A stretch of DNA of 55,424 nucleotides. Source: Flavobacteriaceae bacterium. Lineage in GTDB: Bacteria > Bacteroidota > Bacteroidia > Flavobacteriales > Flavobacteriaceae. Made by a program: the position numbers and the translations under genes. The notes under the pieces are model-generated. The model was not told the origin of the DNA, made no database searches, and was given only the letters and a program-made list of their open reading frames with translations. Shown here in pieces: positions 20,421 through 29,869 of the stretch. The DNA is taken from positions 1 through 55,424 of the forward strand of contig CANBOV010000006.1 in the NCBI GenBank assembly GCA_947371275.1, given 5' to 3'. Within the stretch, counting starts at the first letter, position 1, and each line of letters begins with the position of its first letter.

Positions 20421-21324
20421 TGGATTGACTCACTGCAGTTTTAGAATCATTATTCTCTAAGTAAAAATCAATACGGCCAAGATTTATTCCATAACACCCC
20501 ACTTGATTTACTAAAACCTCTTTTTCCTCAGCATTTTTTAAGACGGTAGGCTTGTCCAAAAAAGTATGCGTATGTCCTCCAATTATTAAATCAATATCCT
20601 TGGTCTTGCCAGCTAAGGTAACATCACAGATTTTATTAGGTTCATCTTTGTATTTATAACCAATGTGAGATAGACAAATTACTAAATCACATTTTTGCTC
20701 ATGCTTTAATATACGAGCCATATCTTGGGAAACACTAACAGGGTCATTATAAACCGTTTCTTTAGAATTCTTTTTATCAACTAATCCTTCTAAGGCAACT
20801 CCTAAGCCAAATACACCAATCTTAATTCCGTTTTTAATAAAAATTTTATAGGGCTTAACAATACCATCCAGCACCGTATTTTTGAAATCATAATTAGCCG
20901 ATACAAAATCAAATTTAGCATTTGGCAATTGCTTATAAAAACCATCTATTGAATTATCAAAATCATGGTTTCCTAATGTGGCTAAATCATATTTCATCAT
21001 ACTCATCAACTTAAACTCAAGTTCACCGCCATAATAATTAAAATAGGGCGTACCCTGAAAAATATCTCCTGCATCCAATAATAACACATTGGAATTTTCT
21101 TTTCTAATAGATTCGATAAGTGCTGCGCGTCTAGCTACACCTCCCATATTTGGGTTTTTAGGATGATTTGGCGGAAAGGGATCTATATAACTGTGAACAT
21201 CATTAGTGTGAAGTATCGTAATGTGTTTAGTGTTTAGTGTTTTAAAGCTGCTTAAAGACAATCCCCCAAGTCCTAAAAAGGCCGAACTAACTGCCGTATT
21301 ATGTATAAAATCTCTTCTTTTCAT
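20407..21324 (-). CDS. Tat-exported metallophosphatase (catalytic half of a 5'-nucleotidase)
   Basis: The ATG at 21324 gives MKRRDFIHNTAVSSAFLG, a twin-arginine-like signal, so export by Tat is likely. The 305-residue protein has the dinuclear-metal motifs of the UshA/5'-nucleotidase N-terminal domain: ILHTNDVH, LLDAGDIFQG, TLGNHDFDN, CLSHIGY and IIGGHTHT. It lacks the C-terminal substrate-binding domain, which is encoded separately by the gene just upstream (4-nt gap). The two probably work together on periplasmic nucleotides or a similar phosphoester. Confidence 0.88.
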   Translation of the reverse strand: MKRRDFIHNTAVSSAFLGLGGLSLSSFKTLNTKHITILHTNDVHSYIDPFPPNHPKNPNMGGVARRAALIESIRKENSNVLLLDAGDIFQGTPYFNYYGGELEFKLMSMMKYDLATLGNHDFDNSIDGFYKQLPNAKFDFVSANYDFKNTVLDGIVKPYKIFIKNGIKIGVFGLGVALEGLVDKKNSKETVYNDPVSVSQDMARILKHEQKCDLVICLSHIGYKYKDEPNKICDVTLAGKTKDIDLIIGGHTHTFLDKPTVLKNAEEKEVLVNQVGCYGINLGRIDFYLENNDSKTAVSQSIIVV

Positions 21325-21328
21325 TATG

Positions 21329-22105
21329 CTATTCTTTGATAATTCTAATGTCTTTGCTTGAGGTAATGATTTTGTTTTCTTTAAAAAAATCAATAATGAT
21401 ATTTCTTAACTTGTATTCTAAGTCATATTTCTGAATGCTTTTTTTAAAGAAAAGCATATTGTCATTGCCATAAGATAAGTAATCAGAGGTAGCGACATAA
21501 TATGTTTTAGTGTAATCTAATGGCAAACCTCCAACTAAAACTTCTTTAGGTTGATTGTCTTTACTAATGGTGAATGTCATTCCTTTTAAAGGATGTGGTT
21601 TTTTCTCAGCAATAATGTATTTTACAATTTCAAGGACCTGCTCTCCTTTCAAGGCCACAACGACTGCACTATTTTCAAATGGCATAATTTCGTAGGCATT
21701 TCTAGCAGTCAGTTCTCCTTTAGAAATTATAGTTCTAATGCCCCCATGATTCAAAATACAAAGGTCAATTGATTTGTTTTCACGTAATTGAAATACTTTA
21801 TTCGCTTTTTCAAAAGTAATATCCGCTAAAAAATTTCCCATAGGTGTTTGCCATTCACCATTTTTATCAATTGTTTCTGGAGCAGTACAAAGTACTACAC
21901 CCAGATCATTATCAATCTTTTCGCGATAGGGTTTTATAAAGTTTTCAATTTCAGGAACTTCTGAAGTAGTGTTCGTAATTCCAATTTCCTTGCCTTCAAT
22001 TTTTGTAATGGCATATTTCTTTTCAGCACAAGAAATAAGGAAAGTAAATGTTAATAATAAAACAAAATGTTTCAATACAACGTTATAGTTTTTTAGTTTT
22101 ACCAT
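21329..22105 (-). CDS. Lipoprotein with 5'-nucleotidase C-terminal domain
   Basis: A 258-residue protein with a hydrophobic leader ending in the lipobox-like LISC (Cys near residue 26), so probably lipid-anchored. The rest matches the 5_nucleotid_C substrate-binding domain: GNFLADITFEKAN, ILNHGGIRTIISKGELTARNAY (residues of about 113-134), PFENSAVVVALKGEQVLEI and YVATSDYLSYGND. In UshA this domain follows the metallophosphatase on one chain; here it is a separate gene placed before it. A perfect dyad CGCTTAAGCG (22106-22115) abuts its start codon. Confidence 0.85.
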   Translation of the reverse strand: MVKLKNYNVVLKHFVLLLTFTFLISCAEKKYAITKIEGKEIGITNTTSEVPEIENFIKPYREKIDNDLGVVLCTAPETIDKNGEWQTPMGNFLADITFEKANKVFQLRENKSIDLCILNHGGIRTIISKGELTARNAYEIMPFENSAVVVALKGEQVLEIVKYIIAEKKPHPLKGMTFTISKDNQPKEVLVGGLPLDYTKTYYVATSDYLSYGNDNMLFFKKSIQKYDLEYKLRNIIIDFFKENKIITSSKDIRIIKE

Positions 22106-22115
22106 CGCTTAAGCG
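22106..22115. promoter_or_regulatory. Perfect 10-bp dyad at the divergent start region
   Basis: CGCTTAAGCG lies directly against the start codon of the minus-strand nucleotidase lipoprotein, within the 48-bp gap to the divergent gene at 22154. It could be an operator; nothing identifies a regulator. Confidence 0.2.
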
Positions 22116-22126
22116 CTAATTTTTAG

Positions 22127-22134
22127 TAAATTTG
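22127..22134 (+). promoter_or_regulatory. -7 box upstream of the 22154 gene and dapA
   Basis: TAAATTTG matches TAnnTTTG and ends 19 nt before the ATG at 22154. Confidence 0.45.
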
Positions 22135-22153
22135 TAATTCAAGTAAAAGTAGT

Positions 22154-22672
22154 ATGTTTTTAAATTACTTCAAGGATTTTTCAACAAAAAATATAGTTAA
22201 GAATAGTTTGTCAAATGTTAAAAATTTAGCATCTGATAAAATCATTAAAACTGTTGGAATCATTTTTGACGAAAGCTACTTTTATGAAAAAGAGGCACTT
22301 GTTTTAGAACTAATTCAAAACGGTATTGCTGAGAAGGATATTAAAATTCTTGTCTATAAAGACAAAATTAAAAAAAATGAAACATTCGACTATCCTGTTT
22401 TCACAAATAAAGACTTAAGTTGGCATGCAACAGTAGATAAAAAAGAGGTGAAAGAGTTTATCAAAGAACCTTTTGATCTCCTAATCAATTATTATGATAC
22501 CGAAAAAGTTGCCCTTCTTTTAGTATCTCATTCTTCAAAAGCAGGCTTTAAAGTCGGTTTTTCAACCGTTGACAAACGATTGAATCATTTTATGATAAAT
22601 ACCAATGCAGAAAACTACAAAGTTTTTATTGAGGAATTATTCAAATATTTAAAAATCCTAAACAAAATATAG
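22154..22672 (+). CDS. Conserved flavobacterial protein, probably DUF6913
   Basis: A 172-residue soluble protein without signal peptide or membrane segments. The central alternating pattern ([43 protein letters not shown]) suggests an alpha/beta fold. From memory it resembles DUF6913, a family commonly next to dapA in this class; I cannot confirm the number. It precedes dapA by 1 nt, so they are cotranscribed. No function is apparent. Confidence 0.55.
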   Translation: MFLNYFKDFSTKNIVKNSLSNVKNLASDKIIKTVGIIFDESYFYEKEALVLELIQNGIAEKDIKILVYKDKIKKNETFDYPVFTNKDLSWHATVDKKEVKEFIKEPFDLLINYYDTEKVALLLVSHSSKAGFKVGFSTVDKRLNHFMINTNAENYKVFIEELFKYLKILNKI

Positions 22673-22673
22673 C

Positions 22674-23558
22674 ATGCAATCATTAATAGGAACAGGAGTT
22701 GCACTTGTTACACCCTTTAAAAAAGATTACTCAGTAGATGTAGATGCATTAAAAGCCATAGTTAATTATCAAGTTGATAACGGTATTGACTATTTAGTAG
22801 TTCTTGGTACAACTGCCGAAAGCGCAACCTTATCGAAAGCAGAAAAAGAATTGGTGATCTCTACCGTAATTGATGCTAATAAAGGAAGACTTCCTCTAGT
22901 ACTTGGTATTGGAAGCAATAATACACAAGAAGTTGTAGATGAATTAAAAGCAAGGGATTTTTCAGCGTTTGTAGCTATTTTATCTGTTTCGCCTTATTAT
23001 AACAAACCAACTCAAGAAGGCATATACCAACACTTTAAAGCTATTGCAGAATCTTCCCCAATTCCAGTCATTCTTTACAATGTCCCAGGAAGAACATCCA
23101 GTAATATGCTTCCTAATACCATTGTTCGTTTAGCTAATGATTTTAAAAATATTGTTGCTATAAAAGAAGCTGCTGGCGATATGGTTCAAGCCATGAAAAT
23201 AATCAAAAATAAACCAAAACATTTTTTAGTGATTTCGGGAGATGATATGATTACATTACCAATTATCTTAGCTGGTGGTTCAGGGGTAATTTCAGTTATT
23301 GCTGAAGGTTTTCCAAAACATTTTTCAGAAATGGTTCACTTAGGATTGAATAAAAGAGTAGAAGAGGCATATAAAATTCACTATCTGGTAGAAGATGCTA
23401 TCGATATGATTTTTGAACAGGGAAATCCAGCAGGGATTAAAGAGATCTTTAAATCATTGGGCTTATCTGAAAACACAGTTCGATTACCCTTAGTAAATGT
23501 TGATGAAAATTTGGCAATTCGACTAAATGATTTTGTCAATAAAATATCTAAAATGTAG
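22674..23558 (+). CDS. dapA: 4-hydroxy-tetrahydrodipicolinate synthase
   Basis: It condenses pyruvate with aspartate semialdehyde, the first committed step to diaminopimelate and lysine. The 294-residue TIM barrel has GTTAESATL (Thr46/Thr47), the catalytic tyrosine in LYNVPGRT (Tyr135) and the Schiff-base lysine in AIKEAAGD (Lys164), close to the E. coli positions. Start and length fit the family. It directly follows the DUF6913-like gene. Confidence 0.96.
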   Translation: MQSLIGTGVALVTPFKKDYSVDVDALKAIVNYQVDNGIDYLVVLGTTAESATLSKAEKELVISTVIDANKGRLPLVLGIGSNNTQEVVDELKARDFSAFVAILSVSPYYNKPTQEGIYQHFKAIAESSPIPVILYNVPGRTSSNMLPNTIVRLANDFKNIVAIKEAAGDMVQAMKIIKNKPKHFLVISGDDMITLPIILAGGSGVISVIAEGFPKHFSEMVHLGLNKRVEEAYKIHYLVEDAIDMIFEQGNPAGIKEIFKSLGLSENTVRLPLVNVDENLAIRLNDFVNKISKM

Positions 23559-23583
23559 ATTTTCGACCCCTTAAAAAAATATT

Positions 23584-23612
23584 TTGTATTCTACAATTAA
23601 TAACTAAATTTG
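23584..23612 (+). promoter_or_regulatory. Promoter of the bamD-recN gene block
   Basis: TTG (23584-23586), an 18-nt spacer and TAAATTTG (23605-23612); about 55 nt before the bamD ATG. Confidence 0.65.
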
Positions 23613-23667
23613 CAGTTGCTTTTCAGCTCTCATAAAGTCATGAAAAACGGTAGCATCAAATAAAAAA

Positions 23668-24462
23668 ATGAAAAAATTTTTAGCCCTTTTTGTATTAGTA
23701 GTATTATTTTTGTCTTGTAGTCAATATCAAAAAGCATTGAAGTCGGAAGATCTTACTTTGAAATTAGATCAAGCTACAAAAATGTATGATGCAAAAAAAT
23801 ATGGTAAAGCAATACGATTATTTGAACAGTTAGCTCCTGTTTACAAAGGAAAACCTCAAGCAGAGCGAATGTTTTATATGTATTGTCAATCTTTATACAA
23901 AACTGAACAATATTACTTAGCCGGTTATCAATTTGAAAGCTTTGCTTCAAGTTACCCTAAAAGCCAAAAAATGGAAGAAGCTTCGTTTTTAGGCGCAAAA
24001 TGTTTTGTACAATTATCACCAGTATACAGCTTAGATCAAACCGATACCTATAAAGCTATTGATAAATTACAAAATTTCATTGATACCTATCCAAATTCTC
24101 CCGATTTGTCTGAAGCAAATGCGATGACTAAATTGTTAAGAGAAAAATTAGAGAAAAAAGCATATGAAAATGCTAAAATTTATAATAATATATCTGATTA
24201 TAAAGCAGCTATGGTAGCATTTGATAATTTTATTATTAATTATCCTGGAACTCCTTTCAAGGAAAAAGCATTATTTTACAAACTTGATTCAGCCTATAAT
24301 TTGGCAATTAATAGTATCCCTTCTAAATTAGAGGAACGTTTAAAAAATGCCAAACAAGCCTACATGAGTTTGGTTAAATTTAAGGCTGATACAGAATACA
24401 AGTCAAAAGCTGACCAAATGTTAGCCATAATAGATAAAAATTTACAACAATTTTCTAAATAA
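23668..24462 (+). CDS. bamD: Outer-membrane assembly lipoprotein BamD
   Basis: It is a periplasmic-face subunit of the BAM complex that inserts beta-barrel proteins. The 264-residue protein has a lipoprotein signal with LSCS (Cys17) and then helical TPR repeats: YDAKKYGKAIRLFEQL, GKPQAERMFYMYCQSLY, YYLAGYQFESFASSYP, YKAIDKLQNFIDTYPNS and YKAAMVAFDNFIINYPG. It heads a same-strand block with omega, coaBC, DUF4835 and recN, an order I recognise as conserved in Flavobacteriia. Confidence 0.92.
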   Translation: MKKFLALFVLVVLFLSCSQYQKALKSEDLTLKLDQATKMYDAKKYGKAIRLFEQLAPVYKGKPQAERMFYMYCQSLYKTEQYYLAGYQFESFASSYPKSQKMEEASFLGAKCFVQLSPVYSLDQTDTYKAIDKLQNFIDTYPNSPDLSEANAMTKLLREKLEKKAYENAKIYNNISDYKAAMVAFDNFIINYPGTPFKEKALFYKLDSAYNLAINSIPSKLEERLKNAKQAYMSLVKFKADTEYKSKADQMLAIIDKNLQQFSK

Positions 24463-24471
24463 ATTAAAGTC

Positions 24472-24792
24472 ATGGATTTAAAAAAGACGAATGCACCGGT
24501 GAACACAATCACTTACAACAAAACCGTAATTGAAGAACGTACCGGCAATGTATATGAGGCAATAACAATAATGGCTAAAAGAGCAAACCAAATTAATTCA
24601 GAAATTAAAAAAGAATTAACTGAGAAATTAGAAGAGTTTGCTACATACAACGATAGTCTAGAGGAAATCTTTGAAAACAAAGAACAAATCGAAGTTTCTA
24701 AATATTACGAAAAATTACCAAAACCACACGCTTTAGCCGTTCAAGAATGGCTTGATGACAAAATTTACTACAGAGATACTACAAAAGACTAA
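24472..24792 (+). CDS. rpoZ: RNA polymerase omega subunit (Bacteroidetes-type RpoZ)
   Basis: A 106-residue acidic protein likely to be the omega subunit, which helps RNA polymerase assembly. It begins MDLKKTNAPVNTITYNKT, then has the omega-like helix GNVYEAITIMAKRANQINSEIK and ends KPHALAVQEWLDDKIYY. This divergent omega form is typical of Bacteroidetes and lies between bamD and coaBC, much as rpoZ often lies near coaBC elsewhere. It starts 9 nt after bamD. Confidence 0.8.
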   Translation: MDLKKTNAPVNTITYNKTVIEERTGNVYEAITIMAKRANQINSEIKKELTEKLEEFATYNDSLEEIFENKEQIEVSKYYEKLPKPHALAVQEWLDDKIYYRDTTKD

Positions 24793-24796
24793 TTAA

Positions 24797-26014
24797 ATGT
24801 CTGTTTTAAGCGGGAAAAAAATAGTACTGGGCATTTCTGGTGGAATTGCCGCATACAAAACAGCTACATTAGTTAGGTTATTTATAAAAGCAGGTGCACA
24901 TGTCCAAGTGATAATGACACCTGCTTCTAAGGATTTTATAACTCCCTTAACGCTTTCTACTCTTTCCAAAAATCCTGTTCATTCTTCATTCTATAATGAA
25001 GAGGACGAAAATGCTACTTGGAATAATCATGTTGAATTAGGTCTCTGGGCTGATTTGATACTCATCGCACCCGCAACAGCCAATACCTTATCCAAAATGG
25101 CCACTGGTAATTGTGACAATCTTCTCATTGCTGTATATCTTTCAGCCAAATGCCCCGTGTATTTTGCACCTGCTATGGATTTAGATATGTACAAGCATCC
25201 TACAACTCTAGCCAGCTTTAATGCATTACATCGATTTGGAAATATTATGATTCCTGCCGAAACAGGCGAACTTGCAAGTGGCTTATCCGGCGAAGGAAGA
25301 ATGGCTGAACCCGAAAATATTATAGCTTTTATAGAGAACGATATGGAAGCTAAACTTCCGCTAAGAGGGAAAAAGATACTGATAACTGCCGGACCAACTT
25401 ATGAAGCCATTGATCCTGTTCGATTCATAGGAAATCACTCCTCTGGTAAAATGGGATTTGATATAGCTAAAAGTGCGGCCAATAAAGGAGCAGCTGTTAT
25501 TTTAATTTCAGGACCTACACATTTAACTGTTGCTAATGCTAACATTGAATTAATTCGAGTGATTTCAGCTCAAGATATGTACGACATGTGCCATCGATAT
25601 TATCAGGATACAGATACCGCTATTTGTGCTGCAGCAGTCGCTGATTATAAACCAATAAATATAGCCAATCAGAAGATTAAAAAATCTGAAGCAAACTTTT
25701 CTATTGAATTAGAAAAAACAAAAGATATTTTAGCCTCATTTGGCGAGTTAAAACAAAAACAATATTTAATTGGTTTTGCTTTAGAAACTGAAAACGAAAT
25801 TGAAAACGCTAAGTTGAAAATTCAGAAAAAAAACTTAGATTTGATTGTTTTAAATTCCCTTCAAGATGAAGGTGCTGGTTTTGCTAAATCTACCAATAAA
25901 ATAACCTTTATTGATAAAGATTTCATAATTAATCCAATGCCCCTAAAATCAAAAGAAGAAGTTGCAAACGATATTATTAACAAGGTAATTTCATATTATG
26001 AAAAAAATAGTTAG
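24797..26014 (+). CDS. coaBC: Bifunctional phosphopantothenoylcysteine decarboxylase / phosphopantothenate-cysteine ligase
   Basis: It carries out two consecutive steps of coenzyme A synthesis. The 405-residue protein has the N-terminal flavin decarboxylase domain (GISGGIAAYKTATLVR at residues 10-25, catalytic His in NNHVELG, APAMDLDMY) and the C-terminal CTP-dependent ligase domain (ITAGPTYEAIDPVRFI, NHSSGKMG, AAAVADYKP, KTKDIL). Its end overlaps the next gene by 17 nt. coaE, the last CoA gene, is also in this window at 33806. Confidence 0.96.
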   Translation: MSVLSGKKIVLGISGGIAAYKTATLVRLFIKAGAHVQVIMTPASKDFITPLTLSTLSKNPVHSSFYNEEDENATWNNHVELGLWADLILIAPATANTLSKMATGNCDNLLIAVYLSAKCPVYFAPAMDLDMYKHPTTLASFNALHRFGNIMIPAETGELASGLSGEGRMAEPENIIAFIENDMEAKLPLRGKKILITAGPTYEAIDPVRFIGNHSSGKMGFDIAKSAANKGAAVILISGPTHLTVANANIELIRVISAQDMYDMCHRYYQDTDTAICAAAVADYKPINIANQKIKKSEANFSIELEKTKDILASFGELKQKQYLIGFALETENEIENAKLKIQKKNLDLIVLNSLQDEGAGFAKSTNKITFIDKDFIINPMPLKSKEEVANDIINKVISYYEKNS

Positions 26015-26885
26015 TTTTCTTTTTTTATTTAGTGTTGCAATAACACAAGCCCAACAATTAAATTGCACAGTACAAGTAAACGCTGAAAAATTAGCCAGTA
26101 CTAATAATCAAGTATTTAAAACGCTGCAAAATGCTATCAGTGATTTTGTAAACAAAACCGATTGGACTGGAGAGTCACTAAAACAAAACGAGAAAGTTAC
26201 TTGCTCAATGATTATCAACATCAGTAGTTACGATGCTAATCTGTTTTCAGCGACAATTCAAGTACAGTCATCAAGACCTGTCTTCAACTCTACCTATACC
26301 ACTCCTGTATTCAATTACAATGATAAAGATTTCTCTTTTAGTTACGTAGAATTTGAAAATCTAAACTTTGATCCTTCAAGTTTTAATTCTAATCTAGTTT
26401 CGGTATTGTCCTACTATAGTTATATGATTCTTGGTTTTGATGCTGATACTTATGCCATAAAAGGTGGCGGTAATTGGTTCAACACCGCACAGCAAATTTT
26501 AACAGTAGCGCAGTCTGGCGGCTATAAAGGTTGGAACCAAGCAGACAGCAATCAAAATAGATATTTTTTAATAAACGATCTTCTATCAGGCACCTACGAT
26601 GCCTACAGAGAAACCATGTATAAGTACCACAGAGAAGGACTTGACACGATGAATGGTGATTTAAAAGCTTCCAAAACAAAAATTATTGAATCCCTTTCCG
26701 TTTTAAATGGCCTATATAAAGTACGTCCGAATGCTTTTCTAACCCGTGTGTTCTTTGACGCTAAAGTAGATGAAATCGTTTCTATTTTATCAGGTGGACC
26801 AAGTATCCCTTTATCCGATACAGTAGATACACTAAACAAACTTTCGCCAATCAATTCTAGTAAATGGGCTTCCATAAAGTTATAA
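25998..26885 (+). CDS. Secreted DUF4835 family protein
   Basis: A 295-residue exported protein with a signal peptide (residues 1-19, ending TQAQ). It matches the Bacteroidetes family DUF4835: LNCTVQVNAEKL, LQNAISDFVNKTDW, VFNYNDKDFSF, LNFDPSSFNSNLVSVLSYYSYMILG and PFLTRVFFDAK-like FLTRVFFDAKVDE. Its start lies inside the end of coaBC, so translation is probably coupled. The fixed placement in an envelope/repair block suggests a conserved periplasmic role, but no biochemical function is known to me. Confidence 0.85.
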   Translation: MKKIVSFLFLFSVAITQAQQLNCTVQVNAEKLASTNNQVFKTLQNAISDFVNKTDWTGESLKQNEKVTCSMIINISSYDANLFSATIQVQSSRPVFNSTYTTPVFNYNDKDFSFSYVEFENLNFDPSSFNSNLVSVLSYYSYMILGFDADTYAIKGGGNWFNTAQQILTVAQSGGYKGWNQADSNQNRYFLINDLLSGTYDAYRETMYKYHREGLDTMNGDLKASKTKIIESLSVLNGLYKVRPNAFLTRVFFDAKVDEIVSILSGGPSIPLSDTVDTLNKLSPINSSKWASIKL

Positions 26886-26928
26886 ATTAGTACATTTACT
26901 TTTTTAACTTTCCTTTCTTTTTCCAAAC

Positions 26929-28581
26929 ATGATTACAGCACTTTCAATCGAGAATTTTGCGTTGATAGAAAAATTGAATATTGATTTTTCAAATGGATTT
27001 TCAATTATTACAGGTGAAACTGGGGCTGGAAAATCAATACTTCTAGGCGCTTTAGGACTTGTATTAGGAAAAAGAGCCGACTTATCTTCGCTAAAAAATA
27101 CTACTGAAAAATGCATAGTCGAAGCTAATTTTGCTATTTCAAAATACAATTTACAACTCTTTTTTGAAGCTAATGATCTAGACTACGATGACTATACAAT
27201 AATCAGAAGGGAAATTTTGCCTTCTGGAAAATCAAGAGCATTTATCAACGATAGTCCAGTAAACTTGCAACAACTTCAAGAACTAAGCGTTTATTTAATT
27301 GATGTACATTCCCAACATCAAACATTAGAATTGTCAGAAGAAGATTTTCAATTTAAAATAATCGACGCAATTGCCATAAACCAAAGTCATTTAGTAGCAT
27401 ACCAACATATACTCAAGCAATACAAGGAATTAAAAACAACTTTAGATACTACGAAAGAAAACCTAGCCCTTGTTTTAAAAGAGAAGGATTATAATGAGTT
27501 TTTATTTAATGAATTAAATACGGCTAATCTAAAAAGCGGCGAACTTGAAACTTTAGAACAGTCCTTCGAAGCGCTTAATAATGTAGAAGCAATAAAAGAA
27601 AATCTTGATGCTTTATTATCCTTAGCCAATGAGGATAATTTCGGACTCTTGAAAAGCTTAAAAGAGTTCAAATCAATTCTTCAAAAAAACAGCTCTTTTT
27701 CGCAAACCTATCAATCGCTTTTAGAAAGAACTACTTCTATACTAATCGAATTTGACGATATAAGTAAAGAATTAAACCGTGAATCGGAATTAGTGTATAG
27801 TGATCCCGAAAAATTAGAAACAATCAATCAAAAACTCCAACTGATTTATAGCTTGCAGAAAAAACACCAAGTGCTGACGGTAGAGGAATTAATTACCATT
27901 CAAAATGACTTGGAAAATAAAGTGGTTTCAGTAACTGCTCTTGAAGAGACTATCCTTAAAATTGAAAAAAAAATATCCGATTTAGAAATTCAATTAGATA
28001 AGAAAGCAGCTGATATCAATAAAAGTAGGAGTGAGGCAATCCCAAAACTTAACGAGCAGTTAATTGCGATATTGAACCAACTCGGAATGACAAACGTTAG
28101 ATTCAAAATAGAAGTCACCGCCTCCAATAAATACCTCGCCAACGGTAAAGACAACCTCCAATTTTTGTTTTCTGCTAATAAAGGAACTGAATTCGGCTTA
28201 CTTAAAAAAGTAGCTTCCGGAGGAGAAATGTCCCGAATCATGTTGGCCGTAAAAGCTGTATTAGCCCAATATTCCAAACTCCCAACAATTATTTTTGACG
28301 AAATTGATACAGGTGTGTCGGGAGAAATTGCTAATAAAATGGGGGAGATCATGCGAGAAATGAGCAAAACGATGCAAGTATTTGCTATTACACATTTACC
28401 CCAAATTGCAGCCAAAGGCAGTCAACATTTCAAAGTATTCAAAACCATCTCTAATAATACTACAGTATCAGAATTGAAACTACTGACGAATGACGAACGA
28501 ATAAATGAGATAGCAGAAATGCTCTCCGGTAAAGAAATTTCAGATTCTGCTTTGAATCATGCAAAAGCATTACTGAACTAA
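26929..28581 (+). CDS. recN: DNA repair protein RecN
   Basis: An SMC-like ATPase used in double-strand break repair. The 550-residue protein has an N-terminal Walker A (ITGETGAGKSILLGAL, residues 27-42), a central coiled coil (about 150-360), the ABC signature VASGGEMSRIMLAVK and Walker B TIIFDEIDTGVSGE near the end. It is last in the bamD block, 43 nt after the DUF4835 gene. Confidence 0.96.
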   Translation: MITALSIENFALIEKLNIDFSNGFSIITGETGAGKSILLGALGLVLGKRADLSSLKNTTEKCIVEANFAISKYNLQLFFEANDLDYDDYTIIRREILPSGKSRAFINDSPVNLQQLQELSVYLIDVHSQHQTLELSEEDFQFKIIDAIAINQSHLVAYQHILKQYKELKTTLDTTKENLALVLKEKDYNEFLFNELNTANLKSGELETLEQSFEALNNVEAIKENLDALLSLANEDNFGLLKSLKEFKSILQKNSSFSQTYQSLLERTTSILIEFDDISKELNRESELVYSDPEKLETINQKLQLIYSLQKKHQVLTVEELITIQNDLENKVVSVTALEETILKIEKKISDLEIQLDKKAADINKSRSEAIPKLNEQLIAILNQLGMTNVRFKIEVTASNKYLANGKDNLQFLFSANKGTEFGLLKKVASGGEMSRIMLAVKAVLAQYSKLPTIIFDEIDTGVSGEIANKMGEIMREMSKTMQVFAITHLPQIAAKGSQHFKVFKTISNNTTVSELKLLTNDERINEIAEMLSGKEISDSALNHAKALLN

Positions 28582-28595
28582 CCGTTTTAATTTAT

Positions 28596-28603
28596 TATTT
28601 TTG
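28596..28603 (+). promoter_or_regulatory. -7 box upstream of fabV
   Basis: TATTTTTG, ending 44 nt before the fabV ATG; no TTG at the usual spacing. Confidence 0.4.
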
Positions 28604-28647
28604 TGCCAAATTAAAACCTAAATTAGACAACTTAATTACGATTATAT

Positions 28648-29841
28648 ATGATTATAGAACCAAGAATGCGCGGATTTATTTGTTTAACAGCTCATCCAGA
28701 TGGATGCGCACAAAGCATTAAAAATCAGATAGCTTATGTAAAATCAAAAGGTGTCATTGATGGCCCTAAAAAAGTACTGGTTATCGGAGCTTCTACCGGA
28801 TTCGGATTAGCATCAAGAATAACAAGTGCATTTGGCTCTGATGCAGCAACTATTGGTGTATTCTTTGAAAAAGAACCTGCTGATGGTAAAACAGCCACTC
28901 CAGGTTGGTACAATACAGTTGCTTTTGAAAAGGAAGCTGAAAAAGCCGGAATTTATGCCAAAAGTATTAATGGAGACGCATTCTCAAATGTAATTAAAGA
29001 ACAAGCTATTAGTTTAATTAAAGCCGATTTAGGACAAGTGGACCTAGTTATCTATAGCCTTGCGTCCCCAGTGCGTTTACATCCAGCAACAGGTGTATTA
29101 CATCGTTCGGTTTTAAAACCGATTGGTAAAACCTTTACCAATAAAACGGTAGATTTTCATACGGGAAACGTTAGCCAAGTTTCAATTGAACCGGCAAACC
29201 AAGACGATATTGATAATACCGTAATAGTAATGGGTGGTGAAGATTGGTCAATGTGGATGGAAGCATTAAAAGCGGCAAATGTACTTGCCGAAGGCGCCAT
29301 GACTATAGCTTATTCGTATATCGGACCTGAAGTAACTGAAGCGGTTTATAGAAAAGGAACTATTGGTAGAGCCAAAGATCATTTAGAAGCCACAGCATTC
29401 CAAATAACAGACAGTCTACAATCCTTAAACGGCAAGGCCTATGTTTCTGTAAACAAAGCACTAGTAACCCAAGCGAGTTCAGCCATTCCAGTAATTCCTC
29501 TGTACATTTCTTTATTATACAAAATAATGAAAGCCGAAGGGGTTCATGAGGGATGTATCGAACAAATCCAACGCCTTTATGCTCAACGTTTATATACAGG
29601 CGAAGCCATTCCTACCGATGATAAAGGTCGTATCAGAATCGACGATTGGGAAATGAGAGAAGATATTCAGGCCCAAATAAAAACTTTGTGGGATTCCGCC
29701 ACTACCGAAAATTTAGGTAGTATTGGAGATTTAGCAGGATACAAGCAAGATTTCTTAAATCTATTTGGATTCGGTTTTGAAGGTGTTGATTATACTGCCG
29801 ATACCAATGAAGCGGTTTTTGTTCCTAGTATAAAGAACTAA
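28648..29841 (+). CDS. fabV: Enoyl-[acyl-carrier-protein] reductase FabV
   Basis: It reduces trans-2-enoyl thioesters in fatty-acid elongation, using NADH. The 397-residue protein starts MIIEPRMRGFICLTAHP as FabV does. It has the Rossmann glycine motif VIGASTGFGLASR, SLASPVRLHP, WSMWMEAL and the catalytic Tyr234-x8-Lys243 (YRKGTIGRAK). FabV is a large short-chain-dehydrogenase relative distinct from FabI, and family members are known for low triclosan sensitivity. A trans-2-enoyl-CoA reductase is the close alternative. A terminator follows. Confidence 0.93.
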   Translation: MIIEPRMRGFICLTAHPDGCAQSIKNQIAYVKSKGVIDGPKKVLVIGASTGFGLASRITSAFGSDAATIGVFFEKEPADGKTATPGWYNTVAFEKEAEKAGIYAKSINGDAFSNVIKEQAISLIKADLGQVDLVIYSLASPVRLHPATGVLHRSVLKPIGKTFTNKTVDFHTGNVSQVSIEPANQDDIDNTVIVMGGEDWSMWMEALKAANVLAEGAMTIAYSYIGPEVTEAVYRKGTIGRAKDHLEATAFQITDSLQSLNGKAYVSVNKALVTQASSAIPVIPLYISLLYKIMKAEGVHEGCIEQIQRLYAQRLYTGEAIPTDDKGRIRIDDWEMREDIQAQIKTLWDSATTENLGSIGDLAGYKQDFLNLFGFGFEGVDYTADTNEAVFVPSIKN

Positions 29842-29869
29842 AATAACTATTTTTACTATTTCAACTCAA

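Noticed and set aside
20407..22105. A frameshifted single 5'-nucleotidase gene
   Set aside because: The two halves are in the reverse order to a normal chain and each has its own export signal, so one broken gene cannot explain them.
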